Part shown: piece after piece, positions 23,868 through 33,609 of the stretch
Layout of the letters: each line of letters starts with the position of its first letter
Numbering within the stretch: position 1 is the stretch's first letter
Source: Candidatus Zixiibacteriota bacterium
GTDB taxonomy: Bacteria > Zixibacteria > MSB-5A5 > GN15 > FEB-12
Length of the DNA stretch: 58,011 nt
Direction of reading: 5' to 3'
Assembly (NCBI GenBank): GCA_024276275.1
Contig: JAJRXM010000079.1
Span: forward strand, 1 to 58,011
The notes under the pieces: model-generated
Database searches by the model: none
Told to the model about the DNA's origin: nothing
The model's input: only the letters and a program-made list of their open reading frames with translations
Translations under genes and position numbers: made by a program

Positions 23868-24169
23868 AGGTCTCAAAAGCGAGACCTTTCCTACTAAACT
23901 ATCGCAGAGCCTATTTGAGAATTCTTATTCATAATTACATACTATAGTTTGTCACCCTGAGCTTGTCGAAGGGTCAGGTTACAATTATTTCATGACATAA
24001 AAAAGGCAGAACCACGAAAAGATTCTGCCTTATAACTTCTGGATTCCTGCTTTAGGGCTTGTTGAATAACCTCTGATTCAGGAACATACTTCGACTCCGC
24101 TCAGTATGACAGATTGTAAGTTGTTGTCTTTCAAGTCACCCTGAGCGGAGTCGAAGGGTCTTGAAAGAC
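23868..24169. repeat. Cluster of short dispersed palindromic repeats
   Basis: This covers most of the 430-base gap 23792-24223. It holds a hairpin AGGTCTC/GAGACCT (23868-23887), a CCTGAGCTTGTCGAAGGG element (23955-23973), and a related element on the opposite strand (TTCGACTCCGCTCAGTATG, 24090-24108). A third copy, CCTGAGCGGAGTCGAAGG, sits inside a longer perfect 10-bp palindrome GTCTTTCAAG/CTTGAAAGAC (24126-24169). The same element family recurs near 49530 and 56950-57290. No ORF or RNA gene is apparent. Confidence 0.75.
23999..24032 (-). terminator. Terminator downstream of the SPFH lipoprotein gene
   Basis: On the minus strand GGCAGAA/TTCTGCC is followed by TTTTTT. It lies ~190 bases past the stop codon of the SPFH gene, inside the repeat cluster. 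Confidence 0.55.
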
Positions 24170-24223
24170 TATTTGGACTTCATCATCAATCCCTTCCGCA
24201 GGAAAGGAGTTGGAAACTAAATT

Positions 24224-25033
24224 TTACTTACCATCAGCACTTAAGATAATCGGAAGTGATCCGGCATCATTACCTATAATAATTACTTTTGAATTTGGTG
24301 ACTCAGCAATCTTCTGAGTTGCTTCGATACCTTTCCATTTTAACAGCGATGGAGTAATACCGGCCGATACAATTTTTTGGAAATCAGAAATACCCTGAGC
24401 TTCAATTTTCTTACGCTCGGCTTCTTTCCGTTCTTTGTCAATTGTAAATTTCATACGTAATGCTTCCTGTTCGGCAGCTAACTTAAAGTTAATAGCCTCG
24501 GCAATTTTTGGTGGAATCTGCACATCACGAATAAGGATGTTCTCAATAGTCACAAATTTATTTTTCACTTCGAGTGAAAGTTTTTCAAACATTTCAGTTG
24601 CCAATTCATTACGCTTGGTAGAATAAATTTCCTCAGGTTTAAAATTACCTGCTACCTGACGGGCTATTGACCGAATCTGCGGAGCAACAGCAACAGCATA
24701 ATAGTTTGGTCCGATAGTATACTGTAATGAATCTAATTTGGTAACATCGGGACGGTACATTATAGATACTTCCATACGTATCGATGCACCATCGTTAGAT
24801 AGAACCGAAAGATTTTCTTTGCTTTCCTGTAATTGAATCTGATAAACAAAGATATTGTTCCACGGCATATGCCAATTGAAACCTTCTGTGTAAATTTTAC
24901 CGAATTCTGTACCCGATCCGAATTTAGCGTAAAATACACCACGATGTCCGGATGGTACCTGAGTACCGCACCCAATCATACTAGCTGACATAATCATCAA
25001 CAGTATAAGTGGAAGTAGTTGTTTTGTTTTCAT
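24224..25033 (-). CDS. SPFH/prohibitin-family lipoprotein
   Basis: 269 residues, ATG 25033 behind AAGGAG. The signal peptide ends in a lipobox (SMIGC, Cys22), so the protein is predicted to be lipid-anchored rather than held by a membrane helix. The SPFH fold follows: SGHRGVFYAKFG, then SVLSNDGASIRMEVSIMYRPD and KPEEIYSTKRNELATEMFEKL. After it comes the charged helix FKLAAEQEALRMKFTIDKERKEAERKKIEAQG, which oligomerises in the family. Prohibitin-like proteins form ring scaffolds and hold proteases or organise membrane domains. No partner protease (NfeD, FtsH) is adjacent, so the role is open. Confidence 0.87.
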   Translation of the reverse strand: MKTKQLLPLILLMIMSASMIGCGTQVPSGHRGVFYAKFGSGTEFGKIYTEGFNWHMPWNNIFVYQIQLQESKENLSVLSNDGASIRMEVSIMYRPDVTKLDSLQYTIGPNYYAVAVAPQIRSIARQVAGNFKPEEIYSTKRNELATEMFEKLSLEVKNKFVTIENILIRDVQIPPKIAEAINFKLAAEQEALRMKFTIDKERKEAERKKIEAQGISDFQKIVSAGITPSLLKWKGIEATQKIAESPNSKVIIIGNDAGSLPIILSADGK

Positions 25034-25108
25034 TTTTTTCTCCTTGATTATTTGTTTAAAATCCCTGTCTTCTATTTATCAATACTTATATAACTGTAAT
25101 GTATTCAA

Positions 25109-25136
25109 TAAAAAAACCGGTATCAACCGGTTTTTT
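25109..25136 (-). terminator. Terminator after the hypothetical lipoprotein gene
   Basis: AAAAAACCGGT-ATCA-ACCGGTTTTTT, a stem of at least 9 bp with a T-run on both strands. It lies between the lipoprotein gene and the SPFH gene. Confidence 0.75.
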
Positions 25137-25164
25137 CACTTAAATAATTTTCTTCTTGAAATTG

Positions 25165-26022
25165 CTAGTTTACACGAAACGGTTCACACCAAATTCTGAC
25201 ATCTAAGCTATCAAATTGAGGGATAATTGAAGAATCTTCCGAAGCTCTCAAAAATTCCTCAAATATTATAATTCCCCATGTTTGAGAACGATTTGAAGGG
25301 GTTGTAAATTGAATTGAAGAGTTAGCTGTCGAATCAGCTATAAATTGTTCATATACAAACCCGTTTTGAGTTTCAGCCGAAAGTAGCTGCATAAATGAAC
25401 CGCTTGACGGAATCATTTGTGCTTTTAATATCTCACCGTCATTGATTCTTTCTATTATTGAACCGATTCCGGTCAATGTTTTATATCCAATTTCTGAGCC
25501 TAATGAATTATCGTATATATTATTAAATATTTGAGTATTTGAATGGAAGAGATTACTAACTGACCCGGGAGTTACGTTTCTTCCGTTAAATCCTCGTATT
25601 AACCAACCTGAAAATCTTTGACCGTCATCTCCTAATTTCTCAAAATATGCATTTCGTTCAAATAATCTTGTACTCTCAAAAACAGAAGTGTCAGCAGCCT
25701 TAATACGAGTTGTACTAATTGTAAATACATCAGTTACTTTAACATCGGCATAAGTAAGATCAGGATTCTGACTTGTTGAAACAATTACATTTATTATACG
25801 ATTCTTTGAAGTTACGGTATCTGTATATACAGCATTAGAATCCAGCGGATAGAAATAAGGAGTTCCTGAAATTATATTGTCATTTCTAAAAAAATCATGC
25901 CCTAAATCTGAGTCAGCTATATATCGCTCAATTTCTTCAGTATCACTCAAAAACGGAACATCAAGCTTTTCACATCCAACAACCACAATAATAATTAAAA
26001 ACAACCCAAATATATTTTTCAA
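25165..26022 (-). CDS. Hypothetical lipoprotein
   Basis: 285 residues from TTG 26022, with AAAGG six bases upstream. Lipobox VVVGC gives a mature N-terminal Cys17. The mature part is Ser/Thr-rich and beta-rich. Phrases such as SGWLIRGFNGRNVTPGSVSNLF and SIQFTTPSNRSQTWGIIIFEEFLR suggest beta-sandwich or carbohydrate-binding-like folds, but I recognise no family. It follows uvrB by ~54 bases on the same strand and has its own terminator, so it may share the uvrB transcript. Confidence 0.65.
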   Translation of the reverse strand: MKNIFGLFLIIIVVVGCEKLDVPFLSDTEEIERYIADSDLGHDFFRNDNIISGTPYFYPLDSNAVYTDTVTSKNRIINVIVSTSQNPDLTYADVKVTDVFTISTTRIKAADTSVFESTRLFERNAYFEKLGDDGQRFSGWLIRGFNGRNVTPGSVSNLFHSNTQIFNNIYDNSLGSEIGYKTLTGIGSIIERINDGEILKAQMIPSSGSFMQLLSAETQNGFVYEQFIADSTANSSIQFTTPSNRSQTWGIIIFEEFLRASEDSSIIPQFDSLDVRIWCEPFRVN

Positions 26023-26076
26023 ATCAAACCTTTCGATATCAATTCATACGATATAACATTAGACGAACTGAGTCAG

Positions 26077-28110
26077 CTATTTGTTTTTAAGATTTTTCAA
26101 ATTCTTTTTCAATTCATTTACTTCATCCCGAATAAGCATAGCGGTCTCAAAATCAAGATTCAGTGCAGCATTTTTCATCGCCTTCATCATAAACACAATT
26201 TGATCTTCTGAACTCATTAGTTCAAAATTTGTAGGTTTATCAAAAGATTTTTCCTCTATTGTTTTAGAGTCAGCAAACTCTGTTGTCCGTAATATCTCAT
26301 CACGAGTCTTAAATATAGTTTCAGGATCAATATTATGTTTTTCGTTATACGCTAACTGTTTTTCCCGCCTGCGTTCGGTTTCATCTATGGTTTTTTGCAT
26401 CGATTTTGTGATTTTATCCGCATACAGAATAACCTCTCCATTTTTATTTCTTGCCGCCCTGCCAACTGTTTGTATCAATGCCCGTTCCGAACGTAGGAAA
26501 CCTTCTTTATCAGCATCCAAGATAGCAACCAAAGAAACTTCAGGTAAATCAAGTCCTTCCCTAAGTAGATTTACACCAATTAGTACATCAAATTCACCTA
26601 AACGCAAGTCCCTGATAATTTCAGTACGTTCAATCGATTTTATTTCAGAATGTAAATATCTTACCCGCACTCCCATTTTTTCAAAATAATCGGATAAATC
26701 TTCAGACATTCTTTTTGTAAGAGTCGTTACCAGAACTCGTTCACCCTTGGCAGCTCTCAAATTAACCTGTTCAAGTAAATCATCTACTTGTGTCGCTAAA
26801 GGCTTTAAAATTATTTTTGGGTCCAGGAGTCCTGTCGGTCTGATAACCTGTTCCACTATCACACCATTTGATGCTTCCAGTTCAAAATCTGCCGGAGTAG
26901 CAGAAATATAAATTGTCTGGTTCTGCATCGATTCAAATTCTTCAAAATAGACAGGACGGTTATCAAGTGCCGAAGGTAGTCTAAACCCATGAGCGACAAG
27001 AGTTTCTTTTCTACTCCTATCACCTGCGAACATTCCCCGTACTTGAGGAATAGACTGATGCGACTCATCCATTATCGTAACAAAATCTTCAGGAAAAAAA
27101 TCTATCAGAGTAAACGGTCGTTCACCCTCTTTACGTCCTGTTAAATGACGAGAATAGTTTTCAACACCTGAGCAGTAACCTATCTCTTTCAGCATTTCCA
27201 AATCATATTTTGTTCGGCATTCAATCCGCTGTGCCTCTAAAAGCTTATCTTCTTTGACAAAATTATTCACACTTTCTTTTAATTCTGCCTCAATAAGTTT
27301 AATAGCAGATTTTAACTGATATTTAGAAGTTATAAAATGTTTGGCGGGATAAATTGAAATTTTATCTCTCTCTTTTAAAATCTCTCCTGTCAACGGGTCG
27401 ATTTCAGTTACTCTTTCAACCTCATCCCCAAAAAACTCAATCCGAAATGCGTGCTCATGGTAAGATGGTATCAATTCTATCGTGTCACCTCGAACCCGAA
27501 AATTACCGCGAGTAAAAGATATATCATTTCGGTTATAATGAATAGAAATCAATTTTCGTATCATCTCATCTCGGTCAATTTCCATTCCTTTGACTATTGA
27601 AATTAACTGATTTTTATATTCTTCAGGTGAGCCTAATCCATAAATACAGGAGACCGATGCGACAATTATAACATCATCACGCTCAAGAAGCGAAGATGTC
27701 GCCCGTAATCTCAGGCGGTCTATATCATCATTTATCGCTGTATCCTTTTCAATAAACGTATCTGTTGTAGGAACATACGCCTCTGGTTGATAGTAATCAT
27801 AATAACTAATGAAGAACTCGACTGCATTATTTGGGAAAAAAGCTTTTAATTCACCGTATAATTGTGCTGCCAATGTCTTATTATGTGACATTACAAGTGC
27901 CGGTCGCCCTGTTTGAGCAATAACATTGGCAATAGTAAATGTTTTGCCCGACCCGGTAACTCCTAATAGAGTCTGGTGTTTATCCCCTCGTGCTAATCCT
28001 TCACACAGTTGTTTAATAGCTTCCGGTTGGTCACCTTTTGGCTCAAATTTGGAATGAAGCTCAAATTTTGCTCGTGGACTGTATATTTCTTGTTGTTTTT
28101 TTGTAGTCAT
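26077..28110 (-). CDS. uvrB: Excinuclease ABC subunit UvrB
   Basis: The damage-verifying helicase-like subunit of nucleotide excision repair. It has 677 residues from the chosen ATG 28110 ([12 protein letters not shown]). An upstream in-frame ATG at 28149 would add 13 residues unlike the family. Visible features are Walker A GVTGSGKT (50-57), the beta-hairpin region [21 protein letters not shown] that clamps DNA, the DESH Walker B box, helicase motifs [28 protein letters not shown], and a C-terminal UVR domain ([36 protein letters not shown]) that binds UvrC. uvrA and uvrC are not in the window. Confidence 0.97.
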   Translation of the reverse strand: MTTKKQQEIYSPRAKFELHSKFEPKGDQPEAIKQLCEGLARGDKHQTLLGVTGSGKTFTIANVIAQTGRPALVMSHNKTLAAQLYGELKAFFPNNAVEFFISYYDYYQPEAYVPTTDTFIEKDTAINDDIDRLRLRATSSLLERDDVIIVASVSCIYGLGSPEEYKNQLISIVKGMEIDRDEMIRKLISIHYNRNDISFTRGNFRVRGDTIELIPSYHEHAFRIEFFGDEVERVTEIDPLTGEILKERDKISIYPAKHFITSKYQLKSAIKLIEAELKESVNNFVKEDKLLEAQRIECRTKYDLEMLKEIGYCSGVENYSRHLTGRKEGERPFTLIDFFPEDFVTIMDESHQSIPQVRGMFAGDRSRKETLVAHGFRLPSALDNRPVYFEEFESMQNQTIYISATPADFELEASNGVIVEQVIRPTGLLDPKIILKPLATQVDDLLEQVNLRAAKGERVLVTTLTKRMSEDLSDYFEKMGVRVRYLHSEIKSIERTEIIRDLRLGEFDVLIGVNLLREGLDLPEVSLVAILDADKEGFLRSERALIQTVGRAARNKNGEVILYADKITKSMQKTIDETERRREKQLAYNEKHNIDPETIFKTRDEILRTTEFADSKTIEEKSFDKPTNFELMSSEDQIVFMMKAMKNAALNLDFETAMLIRDEVNELKKNLKNLKNK

Positions 28111-28272
28111 TTCACTTTTTTTCCGGCTCAAATATATCAGAAAAATCAAGTACTGGCAATCACAAATGGTTAATTTTCATAAATTTAAGAAAAATTATGG
28201 AACCGTAAGCACTATCTTTAGTTTAAATGTTGAAAAGAACGCAAAGTTCCTGAATAAATAGGAAAAATTGCC

Positions 28273-28300
28273 TTGACTTAAACAGAGATTTTATTACTTT
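28273..28300 (+). promoter_or_regulatory. Candidate rplU promoter
   Basis: TTGACT (28273-28278), 16 bases, then TACTTT (28295-28300), about 57 bases before rplU. The -10 is weak. The 28111-28357 gap also serves the divergent uvrB gene; I saw no clear promoter for it. Confidence 0.3.
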
Positions 28301-28357
28301 TTACAGCTTAACTTTATGTAAATAAGTAATTTCTATATTGAGAGGACATATTAAATT

Positions 28358-28672
28358 ATGTATGCTGTATTTCAAATTTCAGGTTTTCAATACTCAGCCC
28401 AAGAAGGTGAAGTATTACAGATTCCACTACAAGATGCAAAGACAGGTGATAAAATCGACATTAATGAAGTTTTACTTGTAAAAAACAATGATGACGCTAC
28501 AGTCGGCTCTCCTTTTGTTGAAAATGCAAAAATTGAGGCTGAAGTAATCGGACACGGTAAACATGACAAAGTATTGATTTACAAATACAAACGTCGTACC
28601 AAATACCGTCGCCGTCAAGGTCACCGTCAAGACTATAGCGAAATCAAAATTAACAAAATTGTAACTGCTTAA
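28358..28672 (+). CDS. rplU: 50S ribosomal protein L21
   Basis: 104 residues, ATG behind GAGGA. The sequence follows L21 throughout: MYAVFQISGFQYSAQEGE, GDKIDINEVLLVKN, GSPFVENAKIEAEVIGHGKHDKVLIYKYKRRTKYRRRQGHRQ. L21 binds 23S rRNA in the large subunit. Unusually, the normal neighbour rpmA (L27) is not next to it; the next gene, bamA, begins 7 bases later. Confidence 0.97.
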   Translation: MYAVFQISGFQYSAQEGEVLQIPLQDAKTGDKIDINEVLLVKNNDDATVGSPFVENAKIEAEVIGHGKHDKVLIYKYKRRTKYRRRQGHRQDYSEIKINKIVTA

Positions 28673-28679
28673 AAAATTT

Positions 28680-31259
28680 ATGGCAAAAGTCAGAGCACGG
28701 ATAGCTCTTTTAGTATTAATATTTTCAGTATGCTTTGTTCCAATTGTCAACGGTCAAAGTGATTATAAAGTAGTTGAGATAGTAGTCGAAGGCAACAATG
28801 TTGCCTCTCGCTCTCTCATCCTAGGCGTATCGGCACTTGATTTAGGCTCCCCCCTTTACCCTACATCAACAACTGAAACTATCAGAAGACTATATGCGTT
28901 AGGTATTTTTTCAGAAATCAAAATAGAAGCTGAAATCATCCAGGGCGGTCTGAAAGTTTATATCGTGGTAAAAGAACTTCCTAAATTATCCGGTATAGAA
29001 TTCAAAGGAAATAAAAAAATTGATTCCGATGAGTTAAAAGATAAAGTCGGTCTCGGTGTCGGTGGATATATATCTCCTTTTCTGACGAATGCAAAGAAAA
29101 ACGAAATCCTTGACCTTTATGCCAATAAAGGTTATTTCCAGGCTGAAGTAAGCTCTGAAATTGAATACTCAAACGACTCTACCAGTGCAATTTTACGTTA
29201 CACCATCAAAGAAAAATCTAAAGTTAAAGTTGAAAAAGTAATTTTGACTGGATTAGAACGAGTACCTCCGCAAGATATTATTAAAAAAATGCGAAACCGT
29301 AAACGCGGATTTTTGAAAAGCTCCGATTTCGCAAAAGATAAATACGAAGAAGATTTAGAAAAAATTGTTGGCGAACTTCATAAAAAAGGCTATATCGACG
29401 CATATCTTATTTCTGATTCTTCAACAATTGACACTATCACAAACAGAATGACAATTTATCTTAATCTATATGAGGGACCACAGTATTATTTCGGCAATGT
29501 TTCTTTTACTCACATTGAAGAACTTCCTGATAAATATCTCAAATCGAAATTAAAGTTCAAGGAAAATGAGATATTTGACATGGAGAAATACCAGACATCG
29601 ATAGAAGAGATATATTCAGCATACTATGACATCGGGCATTTGAATATCCGCCTTATAGATGAACGGACTACCCGAGATGATTCCTTAATCGACATTAACT
29701 ATGATATTACCGAAGGTCTCCCCTCTAAAGTAAATTTAGTAAAAATTATAGGCAACACTAAAACAAAAGACAAAGTTATCCGTCGTGAACTTTCTGTTTT
29801 ACCCGGACAAAAATTTAACAGAGAACTTTTGATACGTTCGGTTCGTGATGCTATGGCTCTTAATTTTTTCACCAACGTAAACCCGGTACCTCGGAACTTA
29901 CCTAACGGTGATGTTGACGTTGAGTTTCAAATAGAAGAAAAACAAACTGCCCAGGCATCTGCAGGAGCAGGTTACAACAGTCGAGATAAATTAGTTGGGA
30001 ACTTAGGAATAGGCATTCCTAATTTCAGAGGCATGGGACAAAACCTTTCATTTAATACCGACTTCGGCAAAAGACGAAACTCATTCTCTGTCTCATTTAC
30101 AGAACCGTGGCTCTACGGCAGACCGACACTATTTGGAACTGATTTATATTCATCAAAACGTCAATGGTTCTCAGACTATACAGAAACAAGACAGGGTGCC
30201 TCTGTGCGAGTCGGTAAAAGACTCCGCTGGCCGGACAATTTCTTTCGGGTCTTTGCTTCCTACCGTTTAGAACGTGACAAATATGAAGATTTTAGTGATA
30301 TATTTATTTCCAGCCAATCTTACAAAGATTTACATAAATTCCATCAAAGAGATTCACTTGATAACTTTGTTTACACAGATTCTGCTTTAAACAATGCAAA
30401 TAACGATTCTATACCGGTTCCTGTGCTTGCAACACAAGTACTTCCAAGAGCTCCTTTCCCCGGTTCGATTCTGAACTATAGAGGGCAATGGAATACTGCT
30501 TCACGTATTTCCTTTACAGTTACTCGTGACTCAAGAAACCTTCCGGAATTTGCTACAAAAGGATCAAAGTTTTCATACACATTTGAAAAAACTGGTGGCT
30601 TATTGGGAGGATTTTGGCATTATACCAAGCATAAAGTATCTTATGCTAAGTTTATACCGATATATAAAGATATAGCTATAGCTGTCAGAACTCAGTTTGG
30701 TGCAATTTTTAAACCTTCAAAATACGACGAAAATGACGATTCCCACACCTTATTGTCAGATAAGTTTACCCCTGGTGGTGTAGCCTATGACGGTATTGTT
30801 CGTGGTTATGATGACGGTTCTTTAACGCCTGATTCAACTCTGAAACCGACTGAAACAATTACCTATTATTCAGATTCTACGTATTTTATCAACGGAATTA
30901 CTTTTGATCCGAACGACCCTTCTACCTATGACTATGCAGATACTGCAATCAGTGAACCTAGCACTACTCCTATTCGTGTTCGGGGTAACTTTATGCTTAT
31001 CTCTAATGTTGAGCTGCAACTTCCCGTTGTCAAACGGTCTATATATGGTATAATATTTTTTGACGCAGGCAATTCATGGCTGCATTTTAACGATATTAAG
31101 CCAATAATGCAGGCATATACATCTGCCGGTGTCGGATTTCGAATAGCTGTCCCTGGAATCGGCACAATTGGGTTTGACTTTGCCAAACCGTTTAATAATA
31201 TTAGAAGGCAGGACAATGGATGGCGAACGCATTTCCAAATTGGTACAACATTTAAGTAA
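28680..31259 (+). CDS. bamA: Outer-membrane protein assembly factor BamA
   Basis: 859 residues with a signal peptide (~26 residues, ending VNG-QS). Several POTRA repeats occupy residues ~30-400 (VVEIVVEGNNVASRSLILGVS, LSGIEFKGNKKIDSDELKDKVGL, VEKVILTGLERVPPQDIIKKM, NLVKIIGNTKTKDKVIRRELSVLPG). The C-terminal half is the 16-stranded Omp85 barrel, with FTPGGVAYDGIVRGYDDGSL in the place of the conserved RGF/Y motif, and ends in FQIGTTFK. BamA inserts beta-barrel proteins such as the porin found further along this window. It is followed by skp and lpxD, the usual envelope-biogenesis order. Confidence 0.95.
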   Translation: MAKVRARIALLVLIFSVCFVPIVNGQSDYKVVEIVVEGNNVASRSLILGVSALDLGSPLYPTSTTETIRRLYALGIFSEIKIEAEIIQGGLKVYIVVKELPKLSGIEFKGNKKIDSDELKDKVGLGVGGYISPFLTNAKKNEILDLYANKGYFQAEVSSEIEYSNDSTSAILRYTIKEKSKVKVEKVILTGLERVPPQDIIKKMRNRKRGFLKSSDFAKDKYEEDLEKIVGELHKKGYIDAYLISDSSTIDTITNRMTIYLNLYEGPQYYFGNVSFTHIEELPDKYLKSKLKFKENEIFDMEKYQTSIEEIYSAYYDIGHLNIRLIDERTTRDDSLIDINYDITEGLPSKVNLVKIIGNTKTKDKVIRRELSVLPGQKFNRELLIRSVRDAMALNFFTNVNPVPRNLPNGDVDVEFQIEEKQTAQASAGAGYNSRDKLVGNLGIGIPNFRGMGQNLSFNTDFGKRRNSFSVSFTEPWLYGRPTLFGTDLYSSKRQWFSDYTETRQGASVRVGKRLRWPDNFFRVFASYRLERDKYEDFSDIFISSQSYKDLHKFHQRDSLDNFVYTDSALNNANNDSIPVPVLATQVLPRAPFPGSILNYRGQWNTASRISFTVTRDSRNLPEFATKGSKFSYTFEKTGGLLGGFWHYTKHKVSYAKFIPIYKDIAIAVRTQFGAIFKPSKYDENDDSHTLLSDKFTPGGVAYDGIVRGYDDGSLTPDSTLKPTETITYYSDSTYFINGITFDPNDPSTYDYADTAISEPSTTPIRVRGNFMLISNVELQLPVVKRSIYGIIFFDAGNSWLHFNDIKPIMQAYTSAGVGFRIAVPGIGTIGFDFAKPFNNIRRQDNGWRTHFQIGTTFK

Positions 31260-31289
31260 AATAATAATTTAACAAATATGAGGTTTCAA

Positions 31290-31832
31290 ATGAGACAAAT
31301 GACAAAATTATTTTCTATCGCTTTATTTGCTTTTACCCTCTTTTCTTTTGGAGCAAAAGAGACTAACGCTCAGACAATGAAGATTGGATATGTCGACGAC
31401 CAGAAGATTTTACTGGAAAATAAAGCGTGGCAAAAAGCTCAAGAAGATTGGAACATCGAATCCAAAGCATGGCAGGATGAAGCTCAAGAAAAACAAACAG
31501 AAATTCAAGAACTATATCTTGAGTATGATAAGCAAAAATTAATCTTATCAGATGAAAAACGTAAAGAAAAAGAAGCTGCTATAAGAGCAAAAGAAGAAGC
31601 CTTAGACATGTATACCCGTACGATATTCGGACCCGGCGGCACCGCCGAAAAGAAACAGGACCGGCTCACAAGACCGGTTTTGGAAAATGTGACAAAAGCT
31701 ATCGAGGCTGTTGCTATTGAAGGGAACTACGATATCATTTTCACCGTTGCCGGCTCAGGCTTAGGATATATTAAAGAGACTTACGACATAACCCAAAAGG
31801 TTATAGATTATCTTGCCAACAACCAAGAATAA
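31290..31832 (+). CDS. skp: Periplasmic chaperone Skp/OmpH
   Basis: A holdase chaperone that carries unfolded outer-membrane proteins to BamA. The chosen start is ATG 31290, preceded by GAGG at six bases. The ATG at 31278 has no ribosome site and would put four extra residues before the signal peptide. The signal peptide ends KETNA-QT. The mature protein starts with the family motif MKIGYVDDQKIL, followed by a long charged coiled coil (residues ~50-125) and a C-terminal strand region (YDIIFTVAGSGLGYI). Full length is 180 residues, in the usual range. Confidence 0.9.
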   Translation: MRQMTKLFSIALFAFTLFSFGAKETNAQTMKIGYVDDQKILLENKAWQKAQEDWNIESKAWQDEAQEKQTEIQELYLEYDKQKLILSDEKRKEKEAAIRAKEEALDMYTRTIFGPGGTAEKKQDRLTRPVLENVTKAIEAVAIEGNYDIIFTVAGSGLGYIKETYDITQKVIDYLANNQE

Positions 31833-32843
31833 AAAATCATATACTCTCAATGAGTTAGCCGAAACTATCGGCGGTAAAGTAGATGGAGACGGCAGCATAG
31901 AGATACACTCTGCTGCCCCTATCGAAACAGCAACAAAAGGCGAAATTACTTTTATCGCCAACGAAAAATACCTCAAACATCTCCTGAACACAAAAGCATC
32001 TGCTATTATTTTAGATGATAAAGTTGAAGCTCCGAACCTGTCAGTAATACGTCACAAAAACCCATACTTAGCTTTTGCATTGGTTTTGGACATCCTCTAC
32101 CCTGACTTACCTGATGTTTCAGTCGGTGTAGCACCGCGGACAATAGTGGAAGATTCTACGACAATAGATTCTACAGCTCGCATCGGTGAGCTATGTCATA
32201 TTCGCTCAAACACTACAATCGGAAAAGAAACCCGACTGATTTCTTCAGTCTTTGTAGGTAATAATGTTGTCATAGGCGACAACTGTCTAATTTATCCCGG
32301 TGTCAGAATTTTAGACGGTAGTCAAATAGGTAACAATGTGATTATCCACTCATCTACGGTGATAGGTTCCGACGGATTTGGTTATGCCGAATCTGAACTC
32401 GGATTAAAAAAATCAAACAAATCGGCAATGTTATTATAGAAGATAATGTTGAAATCGGCTCCAACAGTTCAGTCGACCGCGGAGCATTAGGTCCTACTAT
32501 AATCGGTGCCGGAACAAAAATTGATAACCTGGTGCAAATAGCACATAACGTCCAAATTGGACGACACTCTATTATAGTTTCTCAGACTGGTATCTCAGGC
32601 TCGACTAAAATTGGTAACGGTGTTATTTTAGCAGGTCAAGTCGGAGTAGCAGGCCATTTGGAAATCGGTGACGGTGTTATGGCCGGCGGTCAATCGGGAA
32701 TTACAAAATCTGTCAAACCGGGTACCAAACTGTTTGGCACCCCCGCAAGAGAAATTATGAAATCAAAACGGATTGAGGCTTTACTTAATCGTCTGCCGAA
32801 AATACTCGAACGCATTAAGAAGTTGGAAGCAAAAGAAAAATAA
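31813..32843 (+). CDS. lpxD: UDP-3-O-acylglucosamine N-acyltransferase LpxD (frameshift)
   Basis: Adds the second acyl chain in lipid A synthesis, so the outer membrane carries lipid A. Start TTG 31813 overlaps skp. There is an N-terminal uridine-binding domain (residues ~1-105) and a left-handed parallel beta-helix made of hexapeptide repeats. The conserved IGSDGFGYA and the catalytic-His context [18 protein letters not shown] are present. A 1-nt frameshift lies at the A-run near 32408: seven A are present where eight keep [23 protein letters not shown] open. Without it the track breaks into 31813-32439 and 32532-32843. The repaired protein is 343 residues, normal for LpxD. lpxA, lpxB and lpxC are not in this window. 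Confidence 0.93.
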
Positions 32844-32845
32844 CA

Positions 32846-33427
32846 TCATGTCTTTATCAATTCCTCTATTTCAGCTGTTTTAATCCAATTTTCCTCTATT
32901 TTTGTTACATGCATAAGTATAGCATTTCCGTCATTTTTACACGCAGATTTCTTTACATCCTGCAATAAGTCCCATTGTTGTCTGTTTATAATTTTCATTT
33001 GCGACATCAATGAGTTCCATTGTGCTACCGTTATACTTAACTCACGGGCGATATCATTAACCTCATCATTTTCCGAGTGAATACGGGAAAAAGAAACCAA
33101 GTCACCTTCCCCAAGTTTTCGTATTCTCATAGCAATCTGATGAGATGGTACTTTACTTTTCATCACAGGGATATAATGAGAGAGATACAAAGCAGCAAAA
33201 GCAGCTATCGCTCCGGAAATCATATACGGCATTAAAGTTATACCGGCTACTTCCAACTGCGAATACATTTCAAAAATCTGCTCATTAAATAAGACCCTAT
33301 TATGAAACCAGATAACACCAAAAGATAATAAAACTGCCGACAAAGTTAAAAACCCGACTTCTTTAATCACTTGGAAATTTTTAAAGACAGATACCTCAGA
33401 ACTGTTGATTGTAATTGCTTTAGACAT
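32846..33427 (-). CDS. Two-helix membrane protein with HAMP-like segment
   Basis: 193 residues, ATG 33427 behind GGAG. Two membrane helices (residues ~25-45 and ~66-87) enclose a short periplasmic loop. A HAMP-like stretch (RIRKLGEGDLVSFSRIHSENDEVNDIARELS, ~107-138) leads into a helical cytoplasmic tail. No kinase, cyclase or methyl-accepting domain follows, so this is a stand-alone signalling-like stub. Its stop codon lies two bases from the lpxD stop on the opposite strand. Function unknown. Confidence 0.6.
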   Translation of the reverse strand: MSKAITINSSEVSVFKNFQVIKEVGFLTLSAVLLSFGVIWFHNRVLFNEQIFEMYSQLEVAGITLMPYMISGAIAAFAALYLSHYIPVMKSKVPSHQIAMRIRKLGEGDLVSFSRIHSENDEVNDIARELSITVAQWNSLMSQMKIINRQQWDLLQDVKKSACKNDGNAILMHVTKIEENWIKTAEIEELIKT

Positions 33428-33553
33428 ACTCTAAAACTCCTTCAACTTTTAAAATTATACCGTTTTCACATACCTATGTTTCAATTCGGAACAGTTGCTG
33501 TTAAAACTGAGTATAATTTCAGACATTCTACTATGCAGTATTAGCACAACATA

Positions 33554-33585
33554 AAAGCCCTGCAAGCAACAGCTTACAGGGCTTA
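33554..33585 (-). terminator. Terminator after ssb
   Basis: AAGCCCTG and CAGGGCTT arms (33555-33562, 33577-33584) with an inner AAGC/GCTT pairing. On the minus strand a short TTTT follows. It lies ~25 bases past the ssb stop. Confidence 0.65.
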
Positions 33586-33609
33586 ATTAAAGCTTTGTAT
33601 GAAATTTAA

